Below are positions 1 to 11,902 of a stretch of DNA of 64,000 bases, one piece after another. Where the stretch lies: the NCBI RefSeq assembly GCF_002775205.1, contig NC_036447.1, positions 30,378,245-30,442,244 of the forward strand. The letters run 5' to 3'. This stretch comes from Xiphophorus maculatus. Its lineage: Eukaryota > Chordata > Actinopteri > Cyprinodontiformes > Poeciliidae. Position 1 is the first letter of the stretch, and the number at the start of each line of letters is the position of its first letter. The notes below the pieces were generated by a model. It was not told the origin of the DNA. It was given only the letters and a program-made list of their open reading frames with translations, and did no database searches. The translations under genes and the position numbers were made by a program.

Positions 1-3000
1 GTGGTCAGCACGTCCTACAACACTCCCATCGGCCTGTACTCCTCCGGCAACATCCAGGACGCCATGCAGGGCCAGATCAGAGGCCTGGTGCTTCCCAAGC
101 CTGAGAGGTGCTCACAAATCATTTTCAACAGCCACTGAAGACAGTAAAAAAAAAAATAATAAATAATAATAATAATAAAGTTGGAGTAGTTCCACCAAAA
201 ATCCCAGAAAAACTCACAAAAAGTGGAAAATTTTCAACTTTTGAAACTCAGAAATTTTCCATTATTTTCTATAAAAAGACTTTTTGACAGAAATTTCTTT
301 TTTTTTCTTTATAAAGGCCTTAATATGCTGTTGTATGAAACTGATGAGTCGAATAAAATTCCTCATTATTTATTTCATTCATTTTCCACAGACTAAACGC
401 TACTTTTAATTATTGATTTAGGTCAACATGTTATTTAATTAATCAACAACAAAATAAAGTTTCATAACAATAAAGGTGGTGCCCACAGTTTAAGATGTTG
501 TGGCAGGATTGTAACGTGCCGAGTGGGAGTCTGACCCTCTCATCTCAACCTGTCTCAGGTTAGAAGTGAAGCATCTGCATGATGCTCTTCTCATCCAGGA
601 TCACTTAAAAACATTCTTCATTCTTGGGTGTTTCTAGCTCCACATTCCTGGTCATTATTTTTTTGGTTGACCCTTGACCTGCCACCGAGGCTGAGCGTTC
701 TGACTCCAGGATATTGTGGTAGTCTTTGGACGTCAGTCTGCCTTGAACAGATCCAAGTTTTTCCATCCCAGATGCAGCAAAGCAGAACCAAAACAAAAAC
801 TTGTCCTCTCTTCTGCAGAGGGGAAAAAAATCTCCTTGTGGAAACATGGAGCTGACGTGAGAGACCAAAATGCTGTGGTTTTGTCTCATCGGCTTACAGG
901 ACCTTGTTCCAGGAACTTTGGAGTGTGTCAGTGTACATTTTGTTAAATTCCAGTTCGTTTTTTTCTGTCAGTAGCAGGTCTGGGTCTTATGCCTGAAGAT
1001 GTTTGAAGGCGGTACGTTAAAAAAGAGACAAACCTTCACCGTGGAGTTAGCTGCCACTGAATCCTCCTTGCTTTCTCATCCTGGGATCTTAGCTTCATGA
1101 TACTCTAAAAATAAATTATATTAACATATTATCACATTATATTTTTAATTGCATGTCTGAGGTTATCAAAACTGTTTGAAACTCAACTTGTAAGATTTTG
1201 GAAACGGCGTTGCTGTTGAAAAGAATCCAGAGTTCATTCCTTCTGTTTCAGACCTCAAAGTCTAGTGCTGAGTTCAGTCTCTATCACCCTTTAAAACTCT
1301 ACATTTTAGAGTTTTAAAAGAGAAGAGCTTTTGCTCTCTGATTTTAATAGTAATTAATAAGCAAATAAATGAGCCAGTGTAGAGTCAAAATAGCTCATTT
1401 GTAAAGATGTAGACATATCTGCAGGCTGAGCTTCAGTTTAGACTCTATCTTTAGAAACTCATAAAATGAATTCTTTGAAGTTGAGCCACAGGTTATTTAA
1501 AGCTGCGTATAGCTGAGAGTTATTGTCTTTTGTTTCAGCGTTAAAACTCCTCTGCTTTGGTGCCACCTAGAGGACAAACTTTGCATTCCCATAACTTGAA
1601 TAAAACAAAGAAAGAAAAATACTTTTTAAACCCAGTTTATAGTTTGTTGTTTTGTTTCATAATCCATCCATCCATCCATCCATCCATCCATCCATCCATC
1701 CATCCATCCATCCATTCCCCCTTCTCTCTCTCTCTCTCTTTCTTTCTAGGACTAAGTCTGGTTAGTTGTATCAAACATGATGGATCATAATCCTCTCTTA
1801 TAATGACGTTCCCCTCTGTTAATATTGTTGTCATTCAAATGCACTATATTTGTCCTCTATTATTACTCACATTGTAATACAGATTGTATCTGGTCACTTA
1901 GAATGTAACTGTGAGAATGTAACTGCAAATAGTAAGGAGTAGTTTAACATTTTCGTATGTCAACTTCACATGGATAGCAGTGCATTCCTTTTTTACTAGC
2001 TTATTAGAGGAATTGATCAGAAAGAAAAACAATTAGACATGTAATATAATATTTGAAATTTGCTCTGTCACATACAGAAAGTCAAACATGTATTAACTGA
2101 CTAAATAATGTTCTATGTGTCCAGTTCAACACATCCTCCGTATTTGATTGAAGACTTTATATTGGTGCCTAAATCTCTGTCCCTGAATGTCTCTGAATGT
2201 CCCTGAATGTCCTGCTCAGTCCCAGGACTCTGACCAACATCGAGGAATCTGATGTGTACCGGATGCTGCAGAGGGACCAGGACGACCCCCCGGAGCCTCG
2301 GCAGTCCGGATCATTTAAAGCCCTGCAGGAGTTCATTGACAGTGATGGTGAGACGAGGCATTTCCTTCAAACATCAGCAACATTTCTTTTTCATTTGGAA
2401 GCTTTACTGCCACTCATTGTGGCGTGCAATAGGTTCCGTCAATGTGTTTTATTCGATTTATTGTTTATTATTCACCAGTTTGCTTTACAAGGTCAGAACC
2501 AGGATCAGCTTTATTCACCAACTTGGTGCACACAGACAAAGATTATGACTTCAGCTCCACTTCGCTCTCAATAGAAACATTTACATAGAAATATATACAA
2601 AAGGCAAAATAAGAAATCATTTTTGGTTTGAAGATAATCATGTGTAACCACCACACCACCATGCTGTCAGGCACCACAGCTGGGAGGAAGTGGACTGAGT
2701 CGTATTATAAACACTGTGTGAGCTTTCTAATATGCTAGACCTATTTTTGACTTTTGATCATTTTGTTGGATGTCTGTGGAAACCAATGTACATGTGATAA
2801 GCAGCATCATTAACAAGTTTTGGGAGGAGTAGGTCCAGCCAGTGCAGCCGAACAATCCGTCACCAAGACACACTCTAATGTGTTCCCCTTATTAATCAAG
2901 TGCTTTGCTCTTAACGTTGGATATTTTGTCAATACAAAAGCACTTCCCTGCACGTTTCATTGGTTGCACAGAAAAAAACAGTCCTGGTTGAACTTAAGTA

Positions 3001-4277
3001 TGAAAATCCTTCAAGCCCCAAAGGAGGCATCAAATGGGATTGAAGGCGTCGTGAGTCCCGCAGTGTGTGCTTTAAGTGTTTTGTTTTAATTCATGTGATC
3101 GGATCACGAGAGCTTGTTTTATTGAGAGGATTCTGTGTCATGCGTCCAGGCACTCGACCCATTGTGACTCGCACAGTGAAAGCCCCCACGACTAAACCTG
3201 CTGCGCCTTCAGGAAACCTGCAGAAGCTGCCTGTCTGCGACAAGTGTGGGAATGGCATTGTGTGAGTACAAAGAGAGCAGATCATCTGTGGTTCTCATTA
3301 AGATCCGACTGACGACAACACGAGCAAAAGGAATCGGCTGAATGTAAACCCGGCTGGGATAGAGAGGAGCTTACACACACTTTTAATGGGGTTATTGCTA
3401 TGCTTTGAGGAATTGTTTTAAATTTACCACGTATTTGATGAACAAAGTCAAGTTTATTGTCAAAATCTGCTACTTGTTCAGGACGTACATAGAAAGACCC
3501 ATGGAGAAATAAGCATCTAAATAAACATGAACATTAAACATTAACAATGAAAAAAAAACGATATGGACGTTCTACCAGTTTGTGTAGCGAGGAATCAGGA
3601 ATGTATTTCGAGGGAAATCTGCCCATACTTGTGCACATCCATGTCCTTTACAGCCAGGGCAAACTCCTTGGGATCTTTGGTTTACATGGCACTTTTACTG
3701 CAAGTTGTCTGGAAAAAATACCATCTGCTGAAAGCTGAGTTGATTGTTGGCACATGAAATGAAAAACAAAAGGATGACTGGGGGTGGGATGATTTCCTTC
3801 ACTGCTAGCTTTCTGAAACATTTGCTGCAAATTATTCTTTTCTTTCTTTATTGGGTGCCTCATCTATCTCAGTTCATCTGAATATTTTAAACAAATAAAA
3901 TAATACAAATATTTTCATTTCTTTGACTACTTAAGTGCATCGTGATTTGTATTCTCTTATTGCTAAGTAAATGTAATTAATTAATTAGTCAGTTGGAGGG
4001 CTTAAAAGTGCAGACATCAAAATTCTAACTTCTGTGAAGCTATTATATATTTTCATAACCTCCTCTTCTCTGTGTTTGATGCTGCAGCGGGACAGTGGTT
4101 AAAGCCAGAGACAAGTGTCGCCACCCTGGCTGCTTTGTGTGTGCTGACTGTGACGTCAACCTGAAACAGAAGGGCTATTTCTTCGTTGAGAGCCAGCTGT
4201 ACTGTGAGATTCACGCTCGAGCCAGAATGAGACCACCAGAGGGCCACGATCTGGTCACCACATTTCCCTCTTCCTAG
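1..4277 (+). CDS. pdlim3: PDZ and LIM domain protein 3-like (ALP), 3' part of gene
   Basis: Four coding exons can be read: 1-107 (continuing from upstream), 2220-2347, 3150-3261 and 4088-4277 (TAG stop). All junctions are GT-AG with compatible phase, giving 178 C-terminal residues. The first exon holds an alpha-actinin-binding internal motif ([15 protein letters not shown]). The second holds the conserved stretch [12 protein letters not shown]. The last two build one LIM domain: CDKC at the end of exon 3, then HPGC, CADC and YCEIH, the usual eight zinc ligands. ALP-family proteins bind alpha-actinin at muscle Z-discs and actin stress fibres. The ending [15 protein letters not shown] favours pdlim3 over pdlim1 or pdlim4, judged from memory. 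The N-terminal PDZ domain lies before base 1. The third donor has two candidate positions; GTGAGT at 3262 keeps frame. Confidence 0.85.
1657..1715. repeat. (ATCC)n microsatellite in pdlim3 intron
   Basis: About 50 bases of uninterrupted ATCC units, followed by a pyrimidine-rich CT tract to about 1747. Read on the other strand it is GGAT, the usual 3' tail of fish LINE fragments, but no LINE body is recognisable next to it. Confidence 0.85.
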
Positions 4278-4775
4278 ATCCCTGCCCTCACAAACGTCTC
4301 CTCTCAGGTCCTGCATCGGTTTCAGTTTTCTTCTGCCCTTTGTTTACGTTTGTGCAAAAATAACCGGAGCTGTGTGAAGCCTTTTGATCAGTAAATCAGA
4401 TTTTGTAGCTGACAACCAAACACTGTGTGGTGGTCATCACTGTAAATCCCACTATAAACCCTTTTTCCAATCTTCTGGTAAAGAGTTTTGTGTGTTCTGT
4501 AAAGGGAATCTGTGTCTCAAGGCGTCCATGTTGACACGTTTAGACACAAAGCAAAGAATAATGCAATACAGCCAGGCTTTAAAGCTGCCAAACTAGCCAG
4601 TAAACTAAAAAAGCAACAAAAAAACATTAAAATTTATATTTAAAGTGATTGCATGTAATTTACAAATGTTCATGCTGTAAACCAAGGTGAAAAGACTAAC
4701 ACAAAAGTAGGAAATAAATCCAAAGACACAGAGAACAAACACAATAAATTAAGGAACTAAATGCAAAAATGAACT

Positions 4776-5164
4776 GTAACACTTTATCTGAAGGGGTGTG
4801 CATAAGTCTGACATGACACGATCATAAACATGACATAACACCTGTTATGAACATGAAAGAGTCTTCATGAACGTATATGACTATTGTCATTAAGTGTTAT
4901 TTGGTAAATAATGACACTTTAAATGCAAAGTTGACACTTTTAATGAACTTTTATTCATGTTTTAATGTAACTTTGTTTTAAAATGTCATTATTTACCAAA
5001 TACTGCAAATTCGACACTTTTAATGCAACTTAAAGTGTCATCATTTACGGAATGACACGTCATACCAGTCATAACCATTCATAAATACTCCTTCATGTTT
5101 GTAACAAGTGTTATGTCAAAATACCATGTCAGCCTTGTGCACACCCCTACAAATAAAGTGTTAC
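4776..5164. mobile_element. foldback MITE, about 389 bp
   Basis: The segment starts GTAACACTTTAT and ends ATAAAGTGTTAC. The terminal inverted repeats extend about 30 bases with few mismatches, including GGGGTGTGCA near the left end and TGCACACCCC near the right. Inside lie further mirrored pieces: AAATAATGACACTTTAA on the left and complementary copies around 4985 and 5030. It has no coding capacity. It resembles a common teleost nonautonomous DNA element. I could not define a target-site duplication, so the superfamily is open. Confidence 0.75.
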
Positions 5165-5980
5165 CAAATAAGCTAATATAGAAAGACTTATCGAGCATAA
5201 ATGAACAAGGAAATGATCGAAACAAAATTTCATTAATTTTTCTGCTGCTTTTGTTCTCAGTTTTCAGAATTTCACATTGTGGAATTCCATTATGGGCTTA
5301 GTGAATAAAATGTTCATTATAGATCTAATGTAAAAAAAAAATCAAATTTATAGAGATTAATTTCTTTCACAATGCAGAAAGCCCTGAAATACACACTGAT
5401 ATTTCTAAACTGTCTTTCTTCATCCTTTCCACACTCATAGCAGTTGCAGAAGGTCTTCACGATCTCTGAAAAATGACCTAAAACTATTCAGGGGTCAAGT
5501 TCTCACCATGCCTTTGCAACATGACCCCTTAATTAAACCAGCTGTGGCGAAGCAGGGATGAGTCTGCAACATGGGGAGCGTTGACCCTGACGGAACAGGT
5601 TCACAGAACTCTCCTACAGGATAAATCACCTCCTCCTCATACCTGTGAGGTCTCAAAATGTTTTCTCGGCCCACAGGTGAAGTCTGTTTTCGTTGCTGAT
5701 TGGATTCCCCTTATTAATTGATTCAACCCAAGTGTTCTTGCTGCCCACACAACCCAAAACTCATTGAGCAGAAGGGAAAACAATGGAGTGTGTCCTCATC
5801 CCTGAACCTTTCATTTCCTTAATGAAACAACAAACTGACTTTGCATGTATCTTAAAGGGACATGCTTGACTGAGAGAGACATAGTGACTCCTAAATGAAC
5901 GGTCCTTAATGAAGCAAATATGACGCCAACATGGACAATGTGTGTGTGCTTAAAGAGAAAGCATCACCTGCTTGAAAATC

Positions 5981-6110
5981 CATCCATCCATCCATTTTCT
6001 GTTCACCCTTGTCCCTAATGGGGTCGGGAGGGTTGCTGGTGCCCATCTCCAGCTACGTTCCGGGCGAGAGGCGGGGTACACCCTGGACAGGTCGCCAGTC
6101 TGTCGCAGGG
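5981..6110 (-). mobile_element. 5'-truncated LINE 3' tail with 14-bp target-site duplication
   Basis: The minus strand ends in GGAT units and carries the familiar fish LINE tail (AGGGTGTACCCCGCCTCTCG and flanks). It is bracketed by a perfect 14-bp direct repeat, CCTGCTTGAAAATC, at 5967-5980 and 6111-6124. This shows a complete, dead-on-arrival insertion of only about 130 bp. Confidence 0.8.
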
Positions 6111-6169
6111 CCTGCTTGAAAATCAACACTGTCAATTTAAATTTGCAACTAATCGCATGGAGAAGCCAA

Positions 6170-6480
6170 ACATTGTCTAACGCCACATTTTATGGAGGGA
6201 TGAGAGAAAGTTTGATGTATTTGGCCACAATCACATGCTATAGGATGAACCATTTAGCTTTCAAAGCTAAGCGCATTGCACCAGCTGTAAAGCACGATGG
6301 TGGCAGCTTCATGCTGAGGGGCTCTTTAAAAGGCGGCGCTTCCAGAACATTGTGCGAAGAAGAGGGACGACAGCTAAATTTGACTGCAACTGAAATTAGA
6401 AGGTAGCTGAAACGTGGACATTGCTGGAAAATCGATCCCAGACACACTCCAGCTGGACGTCAGCAGACCGAGGCTGTGGA
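6170..6480 (+). mobile_element. Tc1-like transposase remnant
   Basis: One plus-strand frame reads KHDGGSFMLRG around 6285-6320, a decayed form of the Tc1 transposase KHGGGSxMLWG region. Flanking sequence keeps weak similarity in both directions but has stops and frameshifts. No terminal inverted repeats were found. Confidence 0.5.
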
Positions 6481-6499
6481 TGTGTGGACTGTTCCACGT

Positions 6500-9400
6500 T
6501 CATGTCAGCTAACAAACCAATCTCAATGAGCTCCATCATTTCTGCCACGAAGGATGTTGCAGAGGAACAGGGTGGTACTCTACATGATATTCACTGAGTT
6601 AAGAAAAGTATAAATATTCCAAATCCCTACATATCAATATAAACTTTATCATTGCATATTAGGAGTTCACCAGTCTCTGTCTTCTTCCTCCTATCCTTCT
6701 GCTGCTTCTCTATCTCAAATCAATGTGCCTCTATTCTGCATCTGACTCCATCTCATTACTGTCAAAAGGAGGTGAATTAGATGCTACCACTTATGGGGCT
6801 GAAGGTCAAGGGAGTTTTTGGAGGACGACTTCAATCTATCTTTAAAAGCCAACAGACAAGACAATTAGTAAAGAAGGGTAAATTTACTTTACTTTCTAAG
6901 CTTTTGTTAATTTTACTCGAGCAGTGAGTGGACTGCTCCCATCCTGAGGGTTAGCTTGGTGTCAGGGGCAGCCGTTCAATAATGTCGGACAGCTAAAGAA
7001 ACAATTATTGACTTGGTGCTGAATGCACTATCAATAGCTTTCTAAAAATGGAGACCTGGGCATCTAATGTCTCAATCCCTCAGCTCCTCACGTACATGCA
7101 AAGTTAATCAGTGAGGACGTGGTCAACAGGAAGAGCTCTACAAAACCCGAAGACCAGCGTAATCACTGTAAAAGCCATTACAACGCTCAAACAAAGAGGG
7201 CAGGATAGAGGAGGGGCTGCGTTCCTCGGTTTTCCAAGAAAGCCTCTTAGAGGTTCTCTGCTTAACATGACCTTCCAATCCTGCACCCCACCACTGGGCC
7301 GAATGAATAAGCAGCTAGTGATTGGCTGAAACATAAGACGAAAAACACACTTGACAACTTTGAAGAATGTCATCAGTACAAATACATTTATTGAGCCTAT
7401 GTGCAGAGACTCCTGGATGCCATGTCATTGCAACCCAACCAAAGCAAGACTTCTTTTAGTGGAGGACTTCACTCCGTTCACAAACCTGGCCTCAGGTACA
7501 TGGTGTTACTGTGAGGTGTTTAAGTAAAAAGTTTGCTAACCTGGCATTAGGCCCAACCCCCTGCTACGAAAACTGTCTGACCCATTAAGCCAAACGAGCC
7601 AAACCCTGAAAATGTTCTGTGGCGTCAACAACAAACACAGCAGCAAATCCTTTAACTCTAGCAGAATTCTGGGAAGGATTGGACTTGTTTGTCCCTGCAG
7701 ATGGACAACAGGATGTCTATCAGAACTGAAATGAATTTTCTACAGCAGGTTGAGGTTCAGTAGATCATCTGCCGGATCAAACCCCACAGGTTATTCTTCA
7801 CTCCCTCAGAGAACCATGGCTTCCCAACACCCTGTTATTGTTCCTTTCTTCTACCACTTTTTAGAAAAAAAACCTGATCTTTTATAACACCTCTAAATAT
7901 TGCTTAAATTGACATTTTCATAATCTGAAACTGTTGATGAGCTTCATATTATTGCACTAAGTTGCTTAGTAAATGATTGGTATTGGGTAATTTATCCACA
8001 ATCATGAAATAACTGGGAGAAGTGTTTACACATTTGTATGCTAAATTTTTCCTTATTCAGATAAATATTCTTTCATTTGAGATTTTCTGATAATCTAATG
8101 AAACAAAAGAAGCCATGATAAAATTTACAATATGAATTTACAGATTAAAATCCATACTTCATGAAAATAATACAAGCATATAAATCTTTTACTCCTCCAG
8201 CCTTGAAAAAACATGAAATTAAATTGTGTGCAAGCTTAGTTTAAATGATCAACAAGATGCATCAGAAATAATATTACTCATGGTTTTAGATATCAAAAGA
8301 CTGAAGTTTTATTATTTTTATTCACATGAATTTTTACACAGTGTAGACCCTGAAGCACATTCATTATGAATTGGCAAATTTAGCTACAATGACAGGAATA
8401 AGAAAAAAATTTAAAAAACAACAATTTAAACCTTCCACATTTGGAAATCTCTGAATCAGGAAATCAGGTTCTAAGATGACGCTCCCAAAACAAACAACAA
8501 AGCAAGTTTAAAGAACATGTATAAAACTTTTCTTAATCTTCAGAAAAAGGCATTTAACATAGTTGCATTTCTAATGTAATAAATAAAACGCACATTGTGA
8601 CTCCTACTGCTAGTTTAACTGGAAAAAACATTGAGTGTTCATCTGCCATTCAGCTGCTTCAAATACCCTCCAGATGACCGAGGCAGCAGAGATGCTGTTA
8701 TAATATTTAACATACCTTGATTGTAACAAATCATTATTTGAGCTACTGTTGCTTTTCTGTCATCTCAAACCAGCCTGCACATGTTCTTCTAACTGTGACA
8801 TCAACAGGTATTTTAAGTTCTAGTCCTGAGTTTGATTCCTGATTTTCTCTTCTCTCGCCACCTTTTTCCAGTCAAACATTACAAGCCCCTCGTTCTTTAG
8901 AACTCCTTAATCCATCGATGCAATACGGTTTGTTGATTTGCTTTTGGAGCTAACAAGCAGGTGTTCCTAAAAATAAAATATCGGCTACTGATTATGTTCT
9001 CTAATTATCTGAGCTGTATGCAGTTTATATTATTAAAATAATAAAAAAAACAACAACATTTTTTTTTTTCCAATTTTCAATCAAACAGAACAAGACCTGT
9101 AACATAGCGTCACCTTCATAAGTAATTTTTTTTGCTAGAAGTTTTTATTTTTTTATTTTTTTTCCTAAAACATCTTTTGGGAAAAAAAGCAGGTGGCGAC
9201 TCCTAAAATAATGACTTATTATTTCAGTTAGGTGACGATAAGCAATCAGCAACAACATACATTCAAAGGAAGTTCAAATAGGACACCCAATTGTTAAAAA
9301 ACTACATTTATTACAGACCACTCAAAGCAAACTGCATCATCAATGTGCAGGAAATTATGGGATTCAAAGCAAACTTTTATTTATGCAAACTCAAGATAAA

Positions 9401-10080
9401 GCCTTGAAATGCCTGTGATCTTACCATGGAAATACTATAATTTGCTGATGACTTATGTGCAAGGTCAGCCTATGACGATAATGAACAGTTTCATAGTGTA
9501 TTTGTTTTTGTGTTGGTTTTTTGTGTAGTATCTGTTGGCAGTGGAAGTTGCAAAAAGCTAACATTCAAGCTTTTTTCTCCTTAGTTTGTGACATATTTAA
9601 CATCTTAATATAATGGAAAGCAATTCTTAAAAAATCTAGACAAAATAAGAAAAGTTTCTAACTGAGAAAACTTGAGCTCTTTGTATGACAAACTCATTTT
9701 CATTGCCCATGAAGGAGCCAAAGGGTCATTGATCAATAACTTTTTCAAGCTTTCTGAAACTCTTTCAAAGGTTTTTTTTTTTTTTTTTTTTTACCTTGCA
9801 GCTTTTCTTTTCTGTCCAATGCTTGTACCCGATGAAATTGTGCTCTGCAATTTGTACTCAAAGGAACATGCCAGGCTATACAATCTATCAACAGCACATG
9901 AACAGGAGGTCATATCTTTGGGAAATAGCATCGGTACAAACTGAATGATCGTCCTTCAGGAGCCCATCTACTAAACTGAAGTATTTGGTCGGTCAAATTC
10001 TGTCTTTATGCATTCTAAACGTTCTCCTTACATGATCAAAAGGTCTGAAGAAGTAAAGTAAAAAGGCAGTTTTTCTCCAA
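6500..10080. other. intergenic DNA with no recognised gene
   Basis: AT-rich sequence between pdlim3 and npy2r with homopolymer runs (for example the T run near 9773-9792). The open frames are short and show no domain. I see nothing that supports a gene. Confidence 0.6.
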
Positions 10081-10086
10081 AAACAA

Positions 10087-10183
10087 AACTCTATTTCTTT
10101 TTGGAGAAATAGAGTTCTCCAAAAAGAACTCTATTCTTCTGTTAGAGAATAGAGCAGTTTAAAACTGCAGTCGTTTTAAACTG
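10087..10183. repeat. three consecutive perfect hairpins
   Basis: Stem 1 pairs AACTCTATTTCT (10087-10098) with AGAAATAGAGTT (10105-10116). Stem 2 pairs CTCTATTCT (10129-10137) with AGAATAGAG (10146-10154). Stem 3 pairs CAGTTTAAAAC (10155-10165) with GTTTTAAACTG (10173-10183). Stems 1 and 2 are related in sequence, which suggests local duplication or a nested foldback element. Confidence 0.7.
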
Positions 10184-11032
10184 TAGTCCACATCACCTTG
10201 AAAGATTACAAACTTAAAATCCTCCTTGAAAGAAAAACACAAATATAATGTAAGATTTTTTGCAATAAGGCTATGTTCACACAGTCGGTCTCCATGTTCA
10301 ATTCCAATTTTTCTGCTGAAATCTGATTTAGTTTTTCCTTTTCAATTAAATGCTACAACTATGAGAGCAATGGGAGACAGCAGTATCACAATAAGATCAC
10401 ACAAGACGAAGGAAGATGATAAAAAGAAAGCAGAACCAGTAACAACGGCCTTCAGAGGAGAGTTATCTGTAGAGGAGTCTGTTTGGCTGTCAGATCCAGG
10501 AGTGGTGGGATTGGGACGATGTGCTTCACTAACAGACTTCCTTAATAATTTCATAATTATCATGTTCAGCCATTGTTTATGTCTGGATTTACCGTATATG
10601 GGACATGTTTCACATCAACGGCGTGAAAGTGGGCTAAAATGCAGCATGGCCGTTCAGACTGCAGACGCTTTGAAAACTATCAGATCTGTGTAAAATTTCG
10701 TAACACATACGGAAAAGGCACCAATGGGATTTTTATTTTTTGGGTGAAAAGAGCCAAATTCCGACTGCAGTAAGAAAGGTGGAGTTTGGTTGCATTTTCC
10801 AGATGTGTGAACTCAGCCTAATACCTACTAGAAAACCTCAGACAGCATCAACGATCCCACAATATGCATCCAAACATAACTGCAGACGGTCCACATAAAC
10901 AATAGTTTTACCTAAAAACAAAAGACTCATTTTGTCCTATCATTAATGGTTATGATAAATTCATGCAAAATTTCATCTTAAACATTAAAAGCATTTTGAA
11001 CCAGTTTTCATTGTAACATATATGACACACTT

Positions 11033-11845
11033 ACAGTGCCCTGAATGTTTTCACACCTTTTGAACTTCTCCACAGTTTGTCATGTTATAACCACAAACTT
11101 ACAGAATTTCATGTCACGTCAAAGATAGTAATTTTACAGAAGGAAAGTGATACATCATTTTCACAGTGCTCATTAGTTTTCCAGTTAAACCAGTTCTATC
11201 CCGTCTCCGGACAGGATGATGCTGCCACCATCATGTATCACTATGTTTAAGATGATGTTCAGTGTCGGTTATACGGGCCACAAAATTCACAGTTTGCTCT
11301 TATTTTGACCACAGCAGCTTCTTCCACCTTGGCTTTCTTTTAACACTATTTTCTTGCCACATTCAGTACAGCTACATCTTTGAAATGCACAACTAATAGT
11401 TGCCATAGCAACACATACTCCAATGTGAGACGTGGATCTCTGCAGCTCCTCCAGAGATACCATGGGCCTCTTCGTTGCGTCTCTGAATCTTTGTTTCCTT
11501 GCCCAGCCTCTGATTAGGTAGATTATGATGTTCTGGAAAGTGTGCAGCTATGCCATATTTTTGCTCATTTTAGAATGAACAGTGCTCTGTGAGATGCAGC
11601 TCTATTCACGCTGAAATAAACCAACACCATGACTCCTGTTACCTTTTGGCTCCACTGGATTTTTTTAGAGGCCTCAGAAGTTTGGAGGCTCAGTACAAAC
11701 ACACGCTTTACAGAATATGATTTGTAAGAAATTTGACTTTTTACTTCCTTATTGTGCATCTCTTTGCCTTGATCTATCCCAAATAAAAATACAGAAGCTT
11801 CTGACTGTAGCATGACAAATGTGTAAAAGTGGCAAAAAAAAAAAA
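11033..11845 (-). mobile_element. decayed Tc1-like DNA transposon
   Basis: The left end (CAGTGCCCTGAATGTTTTCAC, then TTTGTCATGTTATAACCAC) and the right end (GTAGCATGACAAATGTGTAA) are imperfect inverted copies. In between, the minus strand keeps pieces matching a Tc1-type transposase: a helix-turn-helix region around 11400-11560 and the GGSIM-like region around 11215-11240. The reading frame is destroyed and the middle is shortened. It lies just past the 3' end of npy2r. Confidence 0.65.
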
Positions 11846-11902
11846 AAAACGTTACGAGGGACTGTGCGTTTTGAGTCGACAAATAAATACTCCCCCCTGT
11901 TC

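Noticed and set aside
590-1000. Possible transposon piece in the first pdlim3 intron in the window
   Set aside because: Some wording resembles fish DNA-transposon sequence, but no terminal repeat or transposase motif could be confirmed.
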